Below are positions 7,906-17,648 of a stretch of DNA of 64,000 nt, piece after piece. The notes beneath the pieces are model-generated. The model was given only the letters and a program-made list of their open reading frames with translations. It ran no database searches and was not told the origin of the DNA. Each line of letters starts with the position of its first letter. The first letter of the stretch is position 1. This DNA is from Rhodococcus sp. W8901 (GTDB lineage Bacteria > Actinomycetota > Actinomycetes > Mycobacteriales > Mycobacteriaceae), in NCBI RefSeq assembly GCF_013348805.1, contig NZ_CP054690.1, positions 5,146,001-5,210,000 on the forward strand, given 5' to 3'. Position numbers and translations under genes: made by a program.

Positions 7906-8039
7906 GCCAATCGTCGGCCTCGCTACCTGCATATACCCCTCCTGATTTCTCTCTGCAGAGAGCATCTCTGCCAAACATGCAGGTCCTCGTCGCGCGGGCG
8001 GAGTACGAGAGTCACCAGCTGTGGAGCGCCCCGGACTCG

Positions 8040-8140
8040 ACGGGCGGCGAACCCGTACGGGCGTCCGCAGTTGAACCAGTCGACCCATTCCAGGATGGCC
8101 ACTTCGACCTGGCCCACGGTCCACCCCGAGATTGCCGGCG
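8040..8140 (-). mobile_element. IS3-family transposase tail remnant
   Basis: The minus strand here reads WTVGQVEVAILEWVDWFN, which matches the conserved C-terminal block of IS3-family OrfB transposases (xVExATLEWVDWFN). Nothing else of the element is recognisable. It lies between the importer relic and an aldolase fragment, and marks an old insertion or recombination site. Confidence 0.5.
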
Positions 8141-8194
8141 CGATCGCGCACATGTGCGCGGTGAGCGCCCCGCAGATCGACAGATCGGCCCACC

Positions 8195-8449
8195 CACGCG
8201 ACGCCCAGATCGAGACGGTCATCCGGGTTCGGCAAGTTTCGGCGAGTCCACCCAACCTTCTCCACCGATCAGCTCAGCGTGCCGCCCGCCGAAACGACGG
8301 ACAGCGACAGCGACAGCGACAGCGATGATGTCGACCGAGATCGCGCGAAGCACCGCCCCCTGTATCGAAGTACCGGTAGACGCGAGGCTGTGGCCGCGCG
8401 TGAACACCACCAGCCAATCAAGGGAGTCGGCCACATCGTCTCCCAGGGC
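8195..8449 (-). pseudogene. Class II aldolase fragment, degenerate copy of the gene at 16.9-17.6 kb
   Basis: The minus-strand reading ALGDDVADSLDWLVVFTRGH, then STGTSIQGAVLRAISVD, matches the C-terminal third of the aldolase/decarboxylase at 16914-17648 (ALGDDVADSLDDRPVVLMRG, STGASVQEAVLRAISVD). Beyond that a hexanucleotide expansion and frame changes destroy the C-terminus, although DNA similarity continues to about 8195. It suggests that a second copy of the ring-cleavage or decarboxylation branch once lay here. Confidence 0.65.
8302..8325. repeat. Hexanucleotide tandem repeat (CAGCGA)4
   Basis: Four perfect CAGCGA units inside the aldolase fragment. The intact aldolase has a single unit at the matching place, so slippage expanded the repeat after the gene stopped being selected. 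Confidence 0.85.
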
Positions 8450-8631
8450 AGGTTGGCGAGCGCGCGACCACTGCACAGGCTTCAATCTTCTCTTCCAAGA
8501 AGAAATCACTTCTGCTACGGTCTCTGCGTGATGTGGGTCTCTATTGGTGATCGGTGGCCGACAGCAACCTAACTCCCAGCCTCAGCCTGAACGCGCGGTC
8601 AGGCCTGACAACACCCCCCTGAAGGATGGTA

Positions 8632-10239
8632 ATGAAGCGAACAATTCATCGGCGGGCGCTTTCCACCTTGGTCCTAATTTCGACTTGTGGGCTCCTAGCC
8701 GCCGGATGCGCATCCTCCGCCGGCTCATCCGACGGCGGTGCCGAACCGAAAATCATCAGGGCCGAGGTGATTGGCGAGCAGGCGCCTGAGGGAAACGCTA
8801 TTGGAAATGCGACTCTAACTTATGCGTCGCATTCGCTGACCAATACACTGGACCCAATCAAGGGCAGAACTTCCCCCTGGCTCGGCGGCACCGAAATGGC
8901 CGCAATTTACGACGTCCTGGTGCGGTGGGACCCAGAGTCTGCAAACTTTGCGCCGCAGCTCGCCGAGTCGATCACCGAGGCTGCCGACAGACTCTCGTGG
9001 ACCATCAAACTCCGCGACGGGGTGAAGTTCAGCAATGGCGACACTCTGGACGCATCAGCCGTTATTGCCAGCACCAATCGCATGACCGAGGGCAAGGCCA
9101 CGTACAGCGACCAATTCATGGCGAACGTGCGATCCATGGAGGCGCCCGACCCGCGTACCGTCACCTATTACCTGAACAATCCGTGGACCGACTTTCCCGT
9201 GCTCCTGACCACAGGGTTCGGCATGATCACCCACCCGGACTCATTTCGGGACGGGAGCTTCGTCGAGCCGATCGGTGTTGGGCCGTACACTGTCAAATCC
9301 GTCAATCCCGGCGTCGAACTCGTTCTCGCGCCACGCGAGGACTATTGGGGCGGGAAGCCGAGAATCGGCGGACTCAAGTTCGTAGACCTTCACGGTGAGC
9401 AGCCGATGGTCGATGCGCTCAAGGCGGGCGAGGTGCAGATGGCGTACCTCAGGGGTGGAGACGCCATCGAGACGATGCGGGCCGAGTTCCCCGGATACTA
9501 CGAGCCGGTCAGCATGGTCGACAACGGCCTTATCAATATCCGGGAAGGCCGCGCTGCGCACGATATCCGTGTCCGGCAGGCAATCGTGAAGGCAATCGAT
9601 CCTGTCATCATCAACGAACGCGCCAGGGACGGGCTGAACTCGCCCGGACTCGAGCTGTTCCAAGAGTGGTCCACCATGCACGGCGCGATCCCCGGTCCCA
9701 CTCAGGACGTTGACGCCGCCCGCGAGCTCGTCGAAGAGGCCAAGGCGGATGGATACGATGGAAAATTGACGTTCGCCTCGTTGCAGGATCCAGCGTCGGT
9801 AAATCTGGCATTGGCGATGCAGTCAATGCTCCAAAATGTCGGCTTCGAAGTCAAAATCCAGCCTAATGCGACTAAGAATGATATTGCCAAGACATTTTAT
9901 GTCACTCATGACTTCGACGTGAGCGTTGGTGGCACAGCGGTGCCCGATTCCGCGCCGCTCCCCAGGCTTCAAGGCCTGCTCGTGAGTGGATCCAGCCAAA
10001 ACGTGAGTGGCTACAGCAATCCCAAGATGGATGAAGTGATCTCCCAGATTCAGGCTGCCGCCACCCCGGAGGAGCGTAGGGCTGGATTCGAGGAGATGCA
10101 GACGATCCTCAACGAGGATGCGCCGATCGTGCCGTTGGGTTCGGGCGCAAACTTCGTCACCTGGGCACCGAACGTCCACGGCGCAAAGGCTGGTATGGAT
10201 GGGTTGGTGCTCTTCGACAAGATCTGGATCTCAGACTAG
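8632..10239 (+). CDS. Family 5 (Dpp/Opp type) extracellular solute-binding lipoprotein
   Basis: The roughly 535-residue precursor has a lipoprotein signal peptide with lipobox LLAAGC, then a family 5 binding domain (SITEAADRLSWTIKLRDGVK, DPRTVTYYLNNPWTDFPV, VGPYTVKSVNPG). It would be anchored outside the membrane and deliver a peptide-like, nickel or aromatic ligand to the permeases downstream. ATG 8632 is preferred because GAAGGA lies 5 bp upstream; ATG 8626 would overlap that site. A 460-bp gap separates it from the first permease, unlike the tight spacing of the other transporter genes. Confidence 0.9.
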   Translation: MKRTIHRRALSTLVLISTCGLLAAGCASSAGSSDGGAEPKIIRAEVIGEQAPEGNAIGNATLTYASHSLTNTLDPIKGRTSPWLGGTEMAAIYDVLVRWDPESANFAPQLAESITEAADRLSWTIKLRDGVKFSNGDTLDASAVIASTNRMTEGKATYSDQFMANVRSMEAPDPRTVTYYLNNPWTDFPVLLTTGFGMITHPDSFRDGSFVEPIGVGPYTVKSVNPGVELVLAPREDYWGGKPRIGGLKFVDLHGEQPMVDALKAGEVQMAYLRGGDAIETMRAEFPGYYEPVSMVDNGLINIREGRAAHDIRVRQAIVKAIDPVIINERARDGLNSPGLELFQEWSTMHGAIPGPTQDVDAARELVEEAKADGYDGKLTFASLQDPASVNLALAMQSMLQNVGFEVKIQPNATKNDIAKTFYVTHDFDVSVGGTAVPDSAPLPRLQGLLVSGSSQNVSGYSNPKMDEVISQIQAAATPEERRAGFEEMQTILNEDAPIVPLGSGANFVTWAPNVHGAKAGMDGLVLFDKIWISD

Positions 10240-10699
10240 GCACCGTCCTGACCTCGAGGCCCTTGGGACCTCGGGCGCCGCCCCCCAAAAAAACAACCTG
10301 ACCATGCCCGCGGTGTGCAAGTTGGGGGGGCGTCAGGAGGCAGTGCCACCAGACGGATCGAAGCCCGGCGACGAACGCAGTCCATGGGAAGAATCGAGGG
10401 CACCCTCTTCCATCCAGGACTAGGCATGGACACTCTCCTCGCAGGCGACCCGGCCCAGAGAATCGTCGGGCAGGGTTGACGCTGCTGGGCATGGACACCT
10501 CGCCTGAGGGATTTCAGGTTCATCGCCGGCCCTCAGAAGATTGGGATCAAAGCGATTGGCAACCTTGATAATTCGTTCATCGTTGCCAATGCACGACACT
10601 GCGCGCCATACGGACTTTGCGGCCGTTACATCGGTCGGCTCAGCAATCACATCGAAGTGAGGATCAACGGATGATTTCAGAAAGGAGACGACTGCAGCA
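10240..10699. other. Intergenic region without recognisable gene
   Basis: 460 bp between binding protein and permease. The phrase GCATGGACAC occurs twice (about 10425 and 10490) and a C-run/A-run lies near 10285. I see no conserved reading frame. A local promoter for the permease genes is possible. Confidence 0.4.
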
Positions 10700-11653
10700 A
10701 TGACCAAGGCCGTGTTCAAGAAGATTGGCGAACTTGTTGTTGTGCTGTTCGTCGTCAGCCTCGGCACCTTTGGACTGGTGTCACTTATCCCCGGCGATCC
10801 GTCGGTGGCCGCACTCGGAGAGGGGCACACCCCCGAGGAGTACGCCCAGGCCCGGCTCGAGATGGGTCTGGACGACCCGTTCTTCACGCGCTACTGGCAC
10901 TGGCTCTCCAACGCCCTGCAAGGTGACCTCGGAAAGTCGCTGGTACCACCGCAGAGCGACGTGATGGAGCGCATCGGCGCAGCCCTGCCCGTGAGCGTGC
11001 AGCTCGCCATAATGGGCCTGTTCATCGCGCTCGTCGTGGCGATCCCGCTCGCGATGTGGTCCGCGCGTCACCAGGGCGGCCTGATCGACCGGATCATCAG
11101 CGCCTGCACCTTCGGTGTGCTGTCGATCCCCAGCTTCCTCTCCGGCCTGCTGCTGATCATGCTGTTCGTGAACCACCTCGGCTGGTTCCCCCGCTCGCAG
11201 TGGGTGCGCATCTCTGAGGGCGTCGGCGACAACCTGTACCACGCGATCCTGCCGGCGATCGCGATCAGCCTGCTCGAGATGGCGATGTTCCTGAGGATCC
11301 TGCGCAGCGACCTGATCACCACCCTGCAGGAGAACTTCATCCTGGTCTCCAAGGCCAAGGGCACGTCCAACATGAGACTGCTGGTGAGCGACGCGCTGCG
11401 GCCGTCCTCGTTCTCCCTGATCACGATGCTCGGCCTGGTGATCGGCTCGATGATCGGCTCGACCGTCATCGTCGAGACGCTGTTCTCGCTGCCCGGTTTG
11501 GGCTCACTGATCGTGCGTGCCGCCCAGCAGGGCGACATGCCGATGGTCCAGGGCGCCGTGCTGGTGATCGCAGTCATCTACGTGGTGGCTAACGGAATCA
11601 TCGATATCTCCTATGGATACCTCGACCCGAGGAGCCGACGAGCCCATGTCTAA
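10700..11653 (+). CDS. ABC transporter permease, DppB type
   Basis: This 317-residue membrane protein has about six hydrophobic helices. The first periplasmic loop is characteristic (IPGDPSVAALGEGHTPE, LGLDDPF-like MGLDDPFFTRYW, GDLGKSL) and so is the EAA loop near the end (VSKAKGTSNMRLLVSDALRP). GAAAGGAG lies about 12 bp before the ATG. It pairs with the permease overlapping its 3' end by 8 bp to form the channel of the importer. Confidence 0.92.
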   Translation: MTKAVFKKIGELVVVLFVVSLGTFGLVSLIPGDPSVAALGEGHTPEEYAQARLEMGLDDPFFTRYWHWLSNALQGDLGKSLVPPQSDVMERIGAALPVSVQLAIMGLFIALVVAIPLAMWSARHQGGLIDRIISACTFGVLSIPSFLSGLLLIMLFVNHLGWFPRSQWVRISEGVGDNLYHAILPAIAISLLEMAMFLRILRSDLITTLQENFILVSKAKGTSNMRLLVSDALRPSSFSLITMLGLVIGSMIGSTVIVETLFSLPGLGSLIVRAAQQGDMPMVQGAVLVIAVIYVVANGIIDISYGYLDPRSRRAHV

Positions 11654-12776
11654 TCTCACCCATCCCGACCTCAACGACCCTGAACAGGCCATTCCGGCCG
11701 CGGCCCAGGGCGCTGCCGTGATCGTGGCCGAACCACCGACACCTGACACCGTGCCGGGGACCACGAGCGAGCGACGCGACCTCTACGTCCGCGGTGGCAC
11801 CCTATTGGCGATCGGTGTCATCGCGTTGGGCTTTGCGCTCGGCGCAGGCCCCGTCGTAATGACGCTGCGCGTCATCGTCGGCATCATCGGCCTCATCGGC
11901 ATCTACATGGGGTTCCGCCGCATCGGCCTGGCCAAGTTCGGTGGGGACTTCGACCTGACGTTCGTCCTGTCCTGCATGTGGCTGGTCTTCATCGTGGGTA
12001 TCGCGATCCTCGCGCCACTGCTTCCGCTGGCTGAGTACAAGGACACGAAGAAGACGCTCTCGGCCAGGGGCTTCGCTCCGCCGAACCTCTTCTCCGACCA
12101 TCCGCTCGGCACCAACAACTTCGGCCTCGACATGCTGGCCCGCTCGATCTACGGCGCGCGGTCCTCGCTCGTCGTCGCCGTCACGGCCGTGCTCATCGGG
12201 ATCATCATCGGCGGCGCGATCGGCATCCTCGCCGGCTACTTCGGGGGCGTGGTCGACTCCGTGATCGGTGTCCTGACCAACTCGCTGCTCGCTGTCCCGG
12301 CACTGATCCTGCTGATCGCTCTGGCCGCGGTGCTCGAGCCGAGCCTGATGAACATCTCGTTCGCGCTCTCCGTACTCGCGATACCGTCGATGATCCGTAT
12401 CGCGCGAGCGAATACGCTGACATTCTCGCAACGGGAGTTCGTGCTCGCCGCCCGCGCGATGGGCGCAACCCGCTGGCGCGTGATGGTGCGCGAACTCGCT
12501 CCGAACGTGGCGTTGCCGCTCGCCTCGCTGGGCATGGTGATGATCTCCGTACTGATCGTGGCGGAGGCCTCGCTGAGCTTCCTCGGTCTCGGCATCCAGC
12601 CGCCGATTCCGACCTGGGGCAACATGATCGCCGAGGGTCAGGGCGGCGTGCTCGAGAAGCACGCGTTCATCGTATTCGTTCCCGGCATGTTCCTGTTCCT
12701 GACCGTCTTCTCTTTCAACATCGTCGGCGAGAAGGCCCAGAAGGCCACCGGCGGCTCGCGCGAGGCCAAGCTGTGA
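11646..12776 (+). CDS. ABC transporter permease, DppC type
   Basis: A 376-residue second permease. Residues 1-40 are a Pro/Ala-rich tail. Two extra hydrophobic segments precede the usual DppC core (HPLGTNNFGLDMLARSIYGA) and the EAA loop (VLAARAMGATRWRVMVRELA). The start ATG 11646 lies within the end of the DppB gene (8-bp overlap). The N-terminal extension of about 100 residues with two transmembrane helices is longer than standard DppC proteins. Confidence 0.9.
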   Translation: MSNLTHPDLNDPEQAIPAAAQGAAVIVAEPPTPDTVPGTTSERRDLYVRGGTLLAIGVIALGFALGAGPVVMTLRVIVGIIGLIGIYMGFRRIGLAKFGGDFDLTFVLSCMWLVFIVGIAILAPLLPLAEYKDTKKTLSARGFAPPNLFSDHPLGTNNFGLDMLARSIYGARSSLVVAVTAVLIGIIIGGAIGILAGYFGGVVDSVIGVLTNSLLAVPALILLIALAAVLEPSLMNISFALSVLAIPSMIRIARANTLTFSQREFVLAARAMGATRWRVMVRELAPNVALPLASLGMVMISVLIVAEASLSFLGLGIQPPIPTWGNMIAEGQGGVLEKHAFIVFVPGMFLFLTVFSFNIVGEKAQKATGGSREAKL

Positions 12777-12804
12777 TGGCCCTGTACGGCAAAGGAAGTG
12801 ACCG

Positions 12805-13935
12805 ATGAGCAAGCATTCGAACAACACTGAGACGAACAGCGGCTCCGCCGTTGCCCCGGCAGGCACCCCGCTCCTCACGGTCGAGAACGTCTCCACGCAC
12901 TTTCGCACCAAGCGCGGCCAGCTGCGCGCAGTCGACGGCGTCTCGCTCACCGTCGACGCCGGCGAGACCCTGGGCCTGGTTGGCGAGTCCGGCTCCGGCA
13001 AGTCGGTGCTGGGCCAGACCGTCATGGGCCTGATCTCCAGCGATGGCGCCACCACGGTGACCGGCAAGATCGTCTTCGGGGGCCGCGACATGCAGACGCT
13101 GACCCGCAAAGAGCAACAGAAGCTGTGGGGCAACGACATCGCGATGGTGTTCCAGGATCCGATGACGGCGCTGAACCCGTTCAAGCACATCGGCACGCAT
13201 CTGACCGAGTCGATCCGTGCCCACCTGGGCCTCGACAAGGTGCAGGCCCGTGAGCGCGCCATCGAGCTGCTTCGCAAGGTGCGTATCCCCGAGCCGACCC
13301 GGCGCGTGGACCAGTATCCACACGAACTCTCTGGCGGCATGCGCCAGCGCGTAGTCATCGCGATGGCCCTGGCCTGCGATCCGACCCTCACCATCGCCGA
13401 CGAGCCGACCACCGCGCTCGACGTCACGGTCCAGAAGCAGATCCTCGAACTGCTCGACCAGCTCCGCAAGGAGATGGGGATGGCAGGGATCTTGGTCAGC
13501 CACGACCTCGGAGTCGTCGCGGGCCAGACGGACCGTGTAGCCGTGATGTACGCGGGCCGCATCGTCGAGACGGCGCCGACCCGCCAGCTCTTCGACGCGC
13601 CCCGACACCCGTACACGCAGGCGCTCCTCGCCGCCGTTCCCCGCATCGCGGATGAGCCCCACCAGGTGCTCGACGCCATCGAGGGCGGCCTGCCCGACAT
13701 GACCAAGCCGATCCGCGGCTGCTCCTTCGCGACCCGCTGCCTCTACGCGCAGGAGAAGTGCCGGACGCAGACGCCGGAGCTGGTGGCCACGGCCGATACC
13801 GCGGATGCCAGGCATCCGCACGAGGCGGCCTGCCACTTCCCAGTCGGCACCCCTGAGGGCGACGCGGCACTGGCGGCCAACCACAAGGCCGGGCGCACCG
13901 CGACCGGCCGCGAGCTGACTTTGGAGGCTGTGTAA
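12805..13935 (+). CDS. ABC transporter ATPase, DppD type
   Basis: This 376-residue ATPase has Walker A (GESGSGKSVLGQ), Q-loop (FQDPMTALNP), signature (LSGGMRQRVVIAMAL), Walker B (LTIADEPTTALDVT) and the oligopeptide/dipeptide C-terminal domain with Cys residues (GCSFATRCLYAQEKC). It starts 28 bp after the DppC gene, and its stop TAA overlaps the next ATG by one base. It energises import together with the DppF-like subunit. Confidence 0.93.
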   Translation: MSKHSNNTETNSGSAVAPAGTPLLTVENVSTHFRTKRGQLRAVDGVSLTVDAGETLGLVGESGSGKSVLGQTVMGLISSDGATTVTGKIVFGGRDMQTLTRKEQQKLWGNDIAMVFQDPMTALNPFKHIGTHLTESIRAHLGLDKVQARERAIELLRKVRIPEPTRRVDQYPHELSGGMRQRVVIAMALACDPTLTIADEPTTALDVTVQKQILELLDQLRKEMGMAGILVSHDLGVVAGQTDRVAVMYAGRIVETAPTRQLFDAPRHPYTQALLAAVPRIADEPHQVLDAIEGGLPDMTKPIRGCSFATRCLYAQEKCRTQTPELVATADTADARHPHEAACHFPVGTPEGDAALAANHKAGRTATGRELTLEAV

Positions 13936-14921
13936 TGGCTGGCAGTGGCACCGCGCATCTGCGGGTGGATGACAAGCGGATCCTCACCGTCGAGGACCTG
14001 GTCGTGGAATTCCCGGCCGGCAAGCAAACCGTGCACGCGGTCTCGGGCATCAGCTTCGACCTGGTCCCGGGCGAGACGCTGGGAATCGTCGGTGAGTCCG
14101 GCTGTGGCAAGTCCACGGCCGGCAGGGCCATCATGCAGCTGCCGAAGCCCACCTCGGGCGAGATCGTGCTCGACGGCATCGACTTGGGCGGGCTCTCGTC
14201 GAAGAACCTGCGGACCATACGCGCGCAGATGCAGATGATCATGCAGGACCCGATCTCCTCGCTGAACCCGCGCCGCAAGGTCAAGCACCTCATCACCGAG
14301 GGCGTGCGAATCTGGGGCGTCACGGGCAAGGCCGAACTGGAGTCCATGGGCCGCGAGATGCTCAACGCTGTGGGCCTGAACCCGGACATGGTGTGGGAGA
14401 AGACCCCCCACGAGCTCTCGGGCGGCCAGTGCCAGCGCATCTGTATCGCGCGGGCGCTGATGCTCAAGCCGAAGCTGCTGATCTGCGATGAGCCGGTCTC
14501 CAGTCTCGACGTGTCCGTACAGGCGCAGGTCCTGAACCTTCTCGAGGAGACCAAGAAGGAATTCGAGTTCACGATGATCTTCATCGCCCACAACATGGCG
14601 GTGGTCAAGAACATCAGCGACCGGATGATGGTGATGTACCTCGGCAAGGTCTGCGAGGTCATCCCGACCGATGACGTGCAGAGCACGGCGCGGCACCCAT
14701 ACACGCGGCTGCTACTGGCGTCGATCCCTGATCCGGATCGCGCCCGCGACGCCGAGGACGAACTCGTGGCCATCGAGGGAGATCTGCCCTCGCCGCTGAA
14801 CCCTCCGTCGGGATGCCGCTTCCGCACGCGCTGCTCGTTGGCGACCGAGCGCTGCGCGCAGGAGGAGCCGTTGTTGCGGGAGGTCGGCAAGGGCCACTTC
14901 GTGGCCTGCCACAACGTGTAG
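13935..14921 (+). CDS. ABC transporter ATPase, DppF type
   Basis: A 328-residue ATPase with Walker A (GESGCGKSTAGR), Q-loop (MQDPISSLNPRRKV), signature (LSGGQCQRICIARAL), Walker B (LLICDEPVSSLDVS) and the C-terminal CRFRTRCSLATERC cysteine motif. It is the last gene of the importer operon. The Cys after the signature Gln (GGQCQR) is a normal variant position. The transporter stands between the decayed block and the dioxygenase operon, so it may import the operon's substrate (inference). Confidence 0.93.
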   Translation: MAGSGTAHLRVDDKRILTVEDLVVEFPAGKQTVHAVSGISFDLVPGETLGIVGESGCGKSTAGRAIMQLPKPTSGEIVLDGIDLGGLSSKNLRTIRAQMQMIMQDPISSLNPRRKVKHLITEGVRIWGVTGKAELESMGREMLNAVGLNPDMVWEKTPHELSGGQCQRICIARALMLKPKLLICDEPVSSLDVSVQAQVLNLLEETKKEFEFTMIFIAHNMAVVKNISDRMMVMYLGKVCEVIPTDDVQSTARHPYTRLLLASIPDPDRARDAEDELVAIEGDLPSPLNPPSGCRFRTRCSLATERCAQEEPLLREVGKGHFVACHNV

Positions 14922-15942
14922 TCCGAGCCTGTTTCGCTCCCTCGCGGGCGAAACTGCAGTTGGCGATCGTCATACGTTTTCTGCAGGCTGGTCGACAGCG
15001 TCCGGCGGGGTCGCGGAATCGGAGTGCGGGAATGCCGTGAGCACAACGGCCTTCCTGCCGCCCAGCATTGCACCACCCTCAGGGAGGTCCCGCATGCTAT
15101 CGGTGGTCATATATCATTGACGGGCAAGGACTTCCGGATAGCCGGACGCGAACTCCAGATTGATCGCGGCCACCACCACCGACGCCTGCTCGATCGAGAC
15201 CCCAGACACGCAGGTTCGGCATGACGTGAGTCCTGGCCTACGGCCACCCCGCCAACAGACTGTTGCACCACAGCAGTTTTCAGACCGACATGCAGGTCGG
15301 ACATCACCAATCCGACCTGCGACGAAGGCGATATACACCCTGCGCTGATCACATGCGGATCGGGTTGGTAACCGCGGCTGTCTACATGGCCGTCGAGACG
15401 CAGGCACGGTCGGCTGACAGATACAATCATGCACTTGGACAGAGACTCTCAGTGCACCGCTGCGGCGACGACTCAGGCCTGCGAGCGGCATGGACTCTGT
15501 GCCAATGGGACGGACCCGGACGTGTTGGGATAGCGCCGGCGTCGAATCGCTGTGATCGACTCCAAATACGAACTCTGCTACCGAGCAAGCTACGTCCAGA
15601 ACGTTGAACTAGTTGCCGCAGTCGATAACTGACTGATCTACTGCAACACTACGCGGGGGCACTCCACGATCAGGATGCTCAGCCCACTGCAGTGAGGCGC
15701 CTGTGCCGTGGCGGGCAGGGACGTGTCGGCATGATTGAGATAGGTCATCGCGCAGTATCTTGGGTTGAGTCACTTGATCGGTAAGGCGTTCACCACTACA
15801 CGATGACCCGCCGCTGTCATGGCAGCGATGCGCGGCCAATCCGGCTGGTCAGGGTCTCACCGAATGTCCACCTCCCCTGGACTCCTCCTATGGGAGCCCA
15901 GGCTGCGAGATGCGGTGCCGGCTGCCCGGCACCACGGCGTCG
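14922..15942. other. 1-kb region without supported gene
   Basis: Neither strand shows a frame with family-level similarity that I recognise. One minus-strand stretch (15119-15220) reads GVSIEQASVVVAAINLEF and ends in a stop, which looks like a protein tail, but I cannot assign it. The region probably contains more gene debris between the importer and the SDR gene. Confidence 0.35.
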
Positions 15943-16704
15943 TCATCCTGCCGTGAAGCCTGCGTCGATTGTCAGGACACTCCCGATCGCCGATGCGGCA
16001 CCCGGCGAACTCAGCCACATAATGCCCGAGGCGATCTCTTCAGGTGTGCTGTACCGTCCCAGCGGGTATCCGGCGCCGCCTTTGGATGGTGCCTCGCCTT
16101 CGAAGGAGTCCACGATCCGGTCGGCCATAGGTGTCTGGACGCCAGATGGACATACCGCATTGATGCGCACTCCGTTTCGCGCATACTGCAATCCGGCGCT
16201 ACGAGTGAGGCCGAGGACGGCATGTTTGGAAGCGCTGTAGATGGCAGAGCGAGCGGAGCCGACCAAACCCGCGCCGGATGAGACGTTCACGATGGTGCCG
16301 CCCTCCGCCTGTTTCGTCATCTGTTCGATCTGCGCTCGCATGCAGTGCCAGACGCCCCGAAGATTCACGTCCATGGTGCGATCGAAGAGTGCGTCATCCT
16401 CTTCCAGGAGCTTCTTTGTTGCTCCTTCGACGCCGGCGGCATTGACAGCGGAGTCCAGTCTTCCCCATCGAGAGACAGTCGCCTCAACTGCTGCTCGCAC
16501 TTCGTCACCCTGTGTAATGTCACAGTGCAACGCCAGTGCCTCCGAACGGATTTCCTCGATCTGATTGACGACTTCCGCGAGCGCTTCCTTATTGCGATCG
16601 ACGACAGCCACCCTTGCGCCTTGTGCCGCGAACGCCAGTGCCGATGCTTTCCCGATACCGGATGCTGCTCCGGTAACGAAAATCGTCTTGTGTTCAAAGT
16701 CCAC
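15943..16704 (-). CDS. Short-chain dehydrogenase/reductase
   Basis: A 253-residue classical SDR with TGAASGIG at residues 11-18, NAAG near 88, catalytic Ser in NVSSGAG and the YSASK motif near 155, closing with the usual GSVLTIDAGFTAG. The start is GTG 16704 with AGAGG upstream. It follows the aldolase of the dioxygenase operon after a 209-bp gap that carries its own inverted repeat, so it may be a separately controlled pathway gene. NAD(H)-linked alcohol or diol oxidation is likely; substrate unknown. Confidence 0.9.
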   Translation of the reverse strand: MDFEHKTIFVTGAASGIGKASALAFAAQGARVAVVDRNKEALAEVVNQIEEIRSEALALHCDITQGDEVRAAVEATVSRWGRLDSAVNAAGVEGATKKLLEEDDALFDRTMDVNLRGVWHCMRAQIEQMTKQAEGGTIVNVSSGAGLVGSARSAIYSASKHAVLGLTRSAGLQYARNGVRINAVCPSGVQTPMADRIVDSFEGEAPSKGGAGYPLGRYSTPEEIASGIMWLSSPGAASAIGSVLTIDAGFTAG

Positions 16705-16725
16705 TACACTAAACCTCTCGGGACA

Positions 16726-16741
16726 GTGAGCTAGTGCTCAC
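16726..16741. promoter_or_regulatory. Inverted repeat upstream of SDR
   Basis: GTGAGC-TAGT-GCTCAC is a perfect 6-bp-arm inverted repeat ending about 22 bp before the SDR start codon. Its position suits a repressor site. Confidence 0.4.
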
Positions 16742-16913
16742 CGATAGCTTGGAAGTCAGAATCTACTTCTGCGGTCAGTTCTGCGGTGGAGATCAGCGGG
16801 TCATCCGCGAAAGATTGTCGATCCGACGAGCAGAACAGCTGTCTGCGTGTGCCATCGGACAGACCTCGTGTCGTGGATCGAGCCAAGTTGCAGGATGCTT
16901 CCCCGCAATGTCC

Positions 16914-17648
16914 TCAAGGTTGCGTGCCGAGCCGAGACACCTCGTGGCGCCACGCGGCGCCCAAATTGAGACCAGCACCCAGGTTCGGCAGGTCCGCCAG
17001 ATCCGCGGCACCGATCGGCACCAGCGTGCCGCCCGCCGAGACGATGGACAACGACAGCGAGGCGATCACGTCGACAGAGATAGCGCGAAGCACCGCCTCC
17101 TGCACCGACGCGCCGGTGGACGTGAGGCCATGGCCGCGCATGAGCACCACCGGCCGATCGTCCAGGGAATCGGCCACATCGTCGCCCAGGGCAGTGTTGT
17201 GAATCAAAGCGGCCCTGGGGAATACGGGCACTCCCCCGTGTGCCAGCACCGCTCCCGGGATGTCGTAGGCCCCGACGATGGGCAGGATGGGCAGCCCTGC
17301 GAGATCGGCGGCCACGACATTGTGCGGGTGCGCGTGAACCACAGAGGTGACGTCCGGACGGCGCGTGAGAATCCGGCTGTGCAGCGGCAACTCGTACGGC
17401 ACGGTGTAGCCGCCGTCCAGTTCGCCGGCAGCACCCGGCTCACCGGTGAACCCCACCAGGCGGATGTCCTCGGGCGTGGTGTGCAGCAACCCACGCTCCT
17501 GCGGCCCCCGACAGCGGATCAGCATCCGCGACTCGTCGATCCGGAAGCTGATGTGCCCCAAGATCCCCGGGGCCAGCTGCCGGGCGGCGAGCACGCGGCA
17601 GCCCTCGGCGACCAGCTCCCGGAGCTCGTCCAGTTCCCCGGGCCTCAT
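16914..17648 (-). CDS. Class II aldolase/adducin-type decarboxylase of the dioxygenase operon
   Basis: This 244-residue class II aldolase-fold protein has zinc-binding His residues in VVHAHPHN (about 104-110) and LMRGHGLTSTG. The start ATG 17648 overlaps the ferredoxin reductase stop (ATGA). In actinobacterial phthalate and cumate pathways a protein of this fold decarboxylates the dihydroxy-aromatic acid made by the dioxygenase and dehydrogenase; 3,4-dihydroxyphthalate decarboxylase is the closest match by gene order. An aldolase acting on another aromatic acid is the alternative. Confidence 0.8.
   Translation of the reverse strand: MRPGELDELRELVAEGCRVLAARQLAPGILGHISFRIDESRMLIRCRGPQERGLLHTTPEDIRLVGFTGEPGAAGELDGGYTVPYELPLHSRILTRRPDVTSVVHAHPHNVVAADLAGLPILPIVGAYDIPGAVLAHGGVPVFPRAALIHNTALGDDVADSLDDRPVVLMRGHGLTSTGASVQEAVLRAISVDVIASLSLSIVSAGGTLVPIGAADLADLPNLGAGLNLGAAWRHEVSRLGTQP

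Noticed and set aside
11802-13706. A 634-codon open frame on the minus strand opposite the DppC/DppD genes
   Set aside because: High-GC antisense shadow; the plus strand carries complete ABC permease and ATPase motifs and the minus product is low-complexity.
14922-15942. Several 60-145 codon frames in the 1-kb gap
   Set aside because: None carries a recognisable motif, a ribosome site or coding-like composition on either strand.
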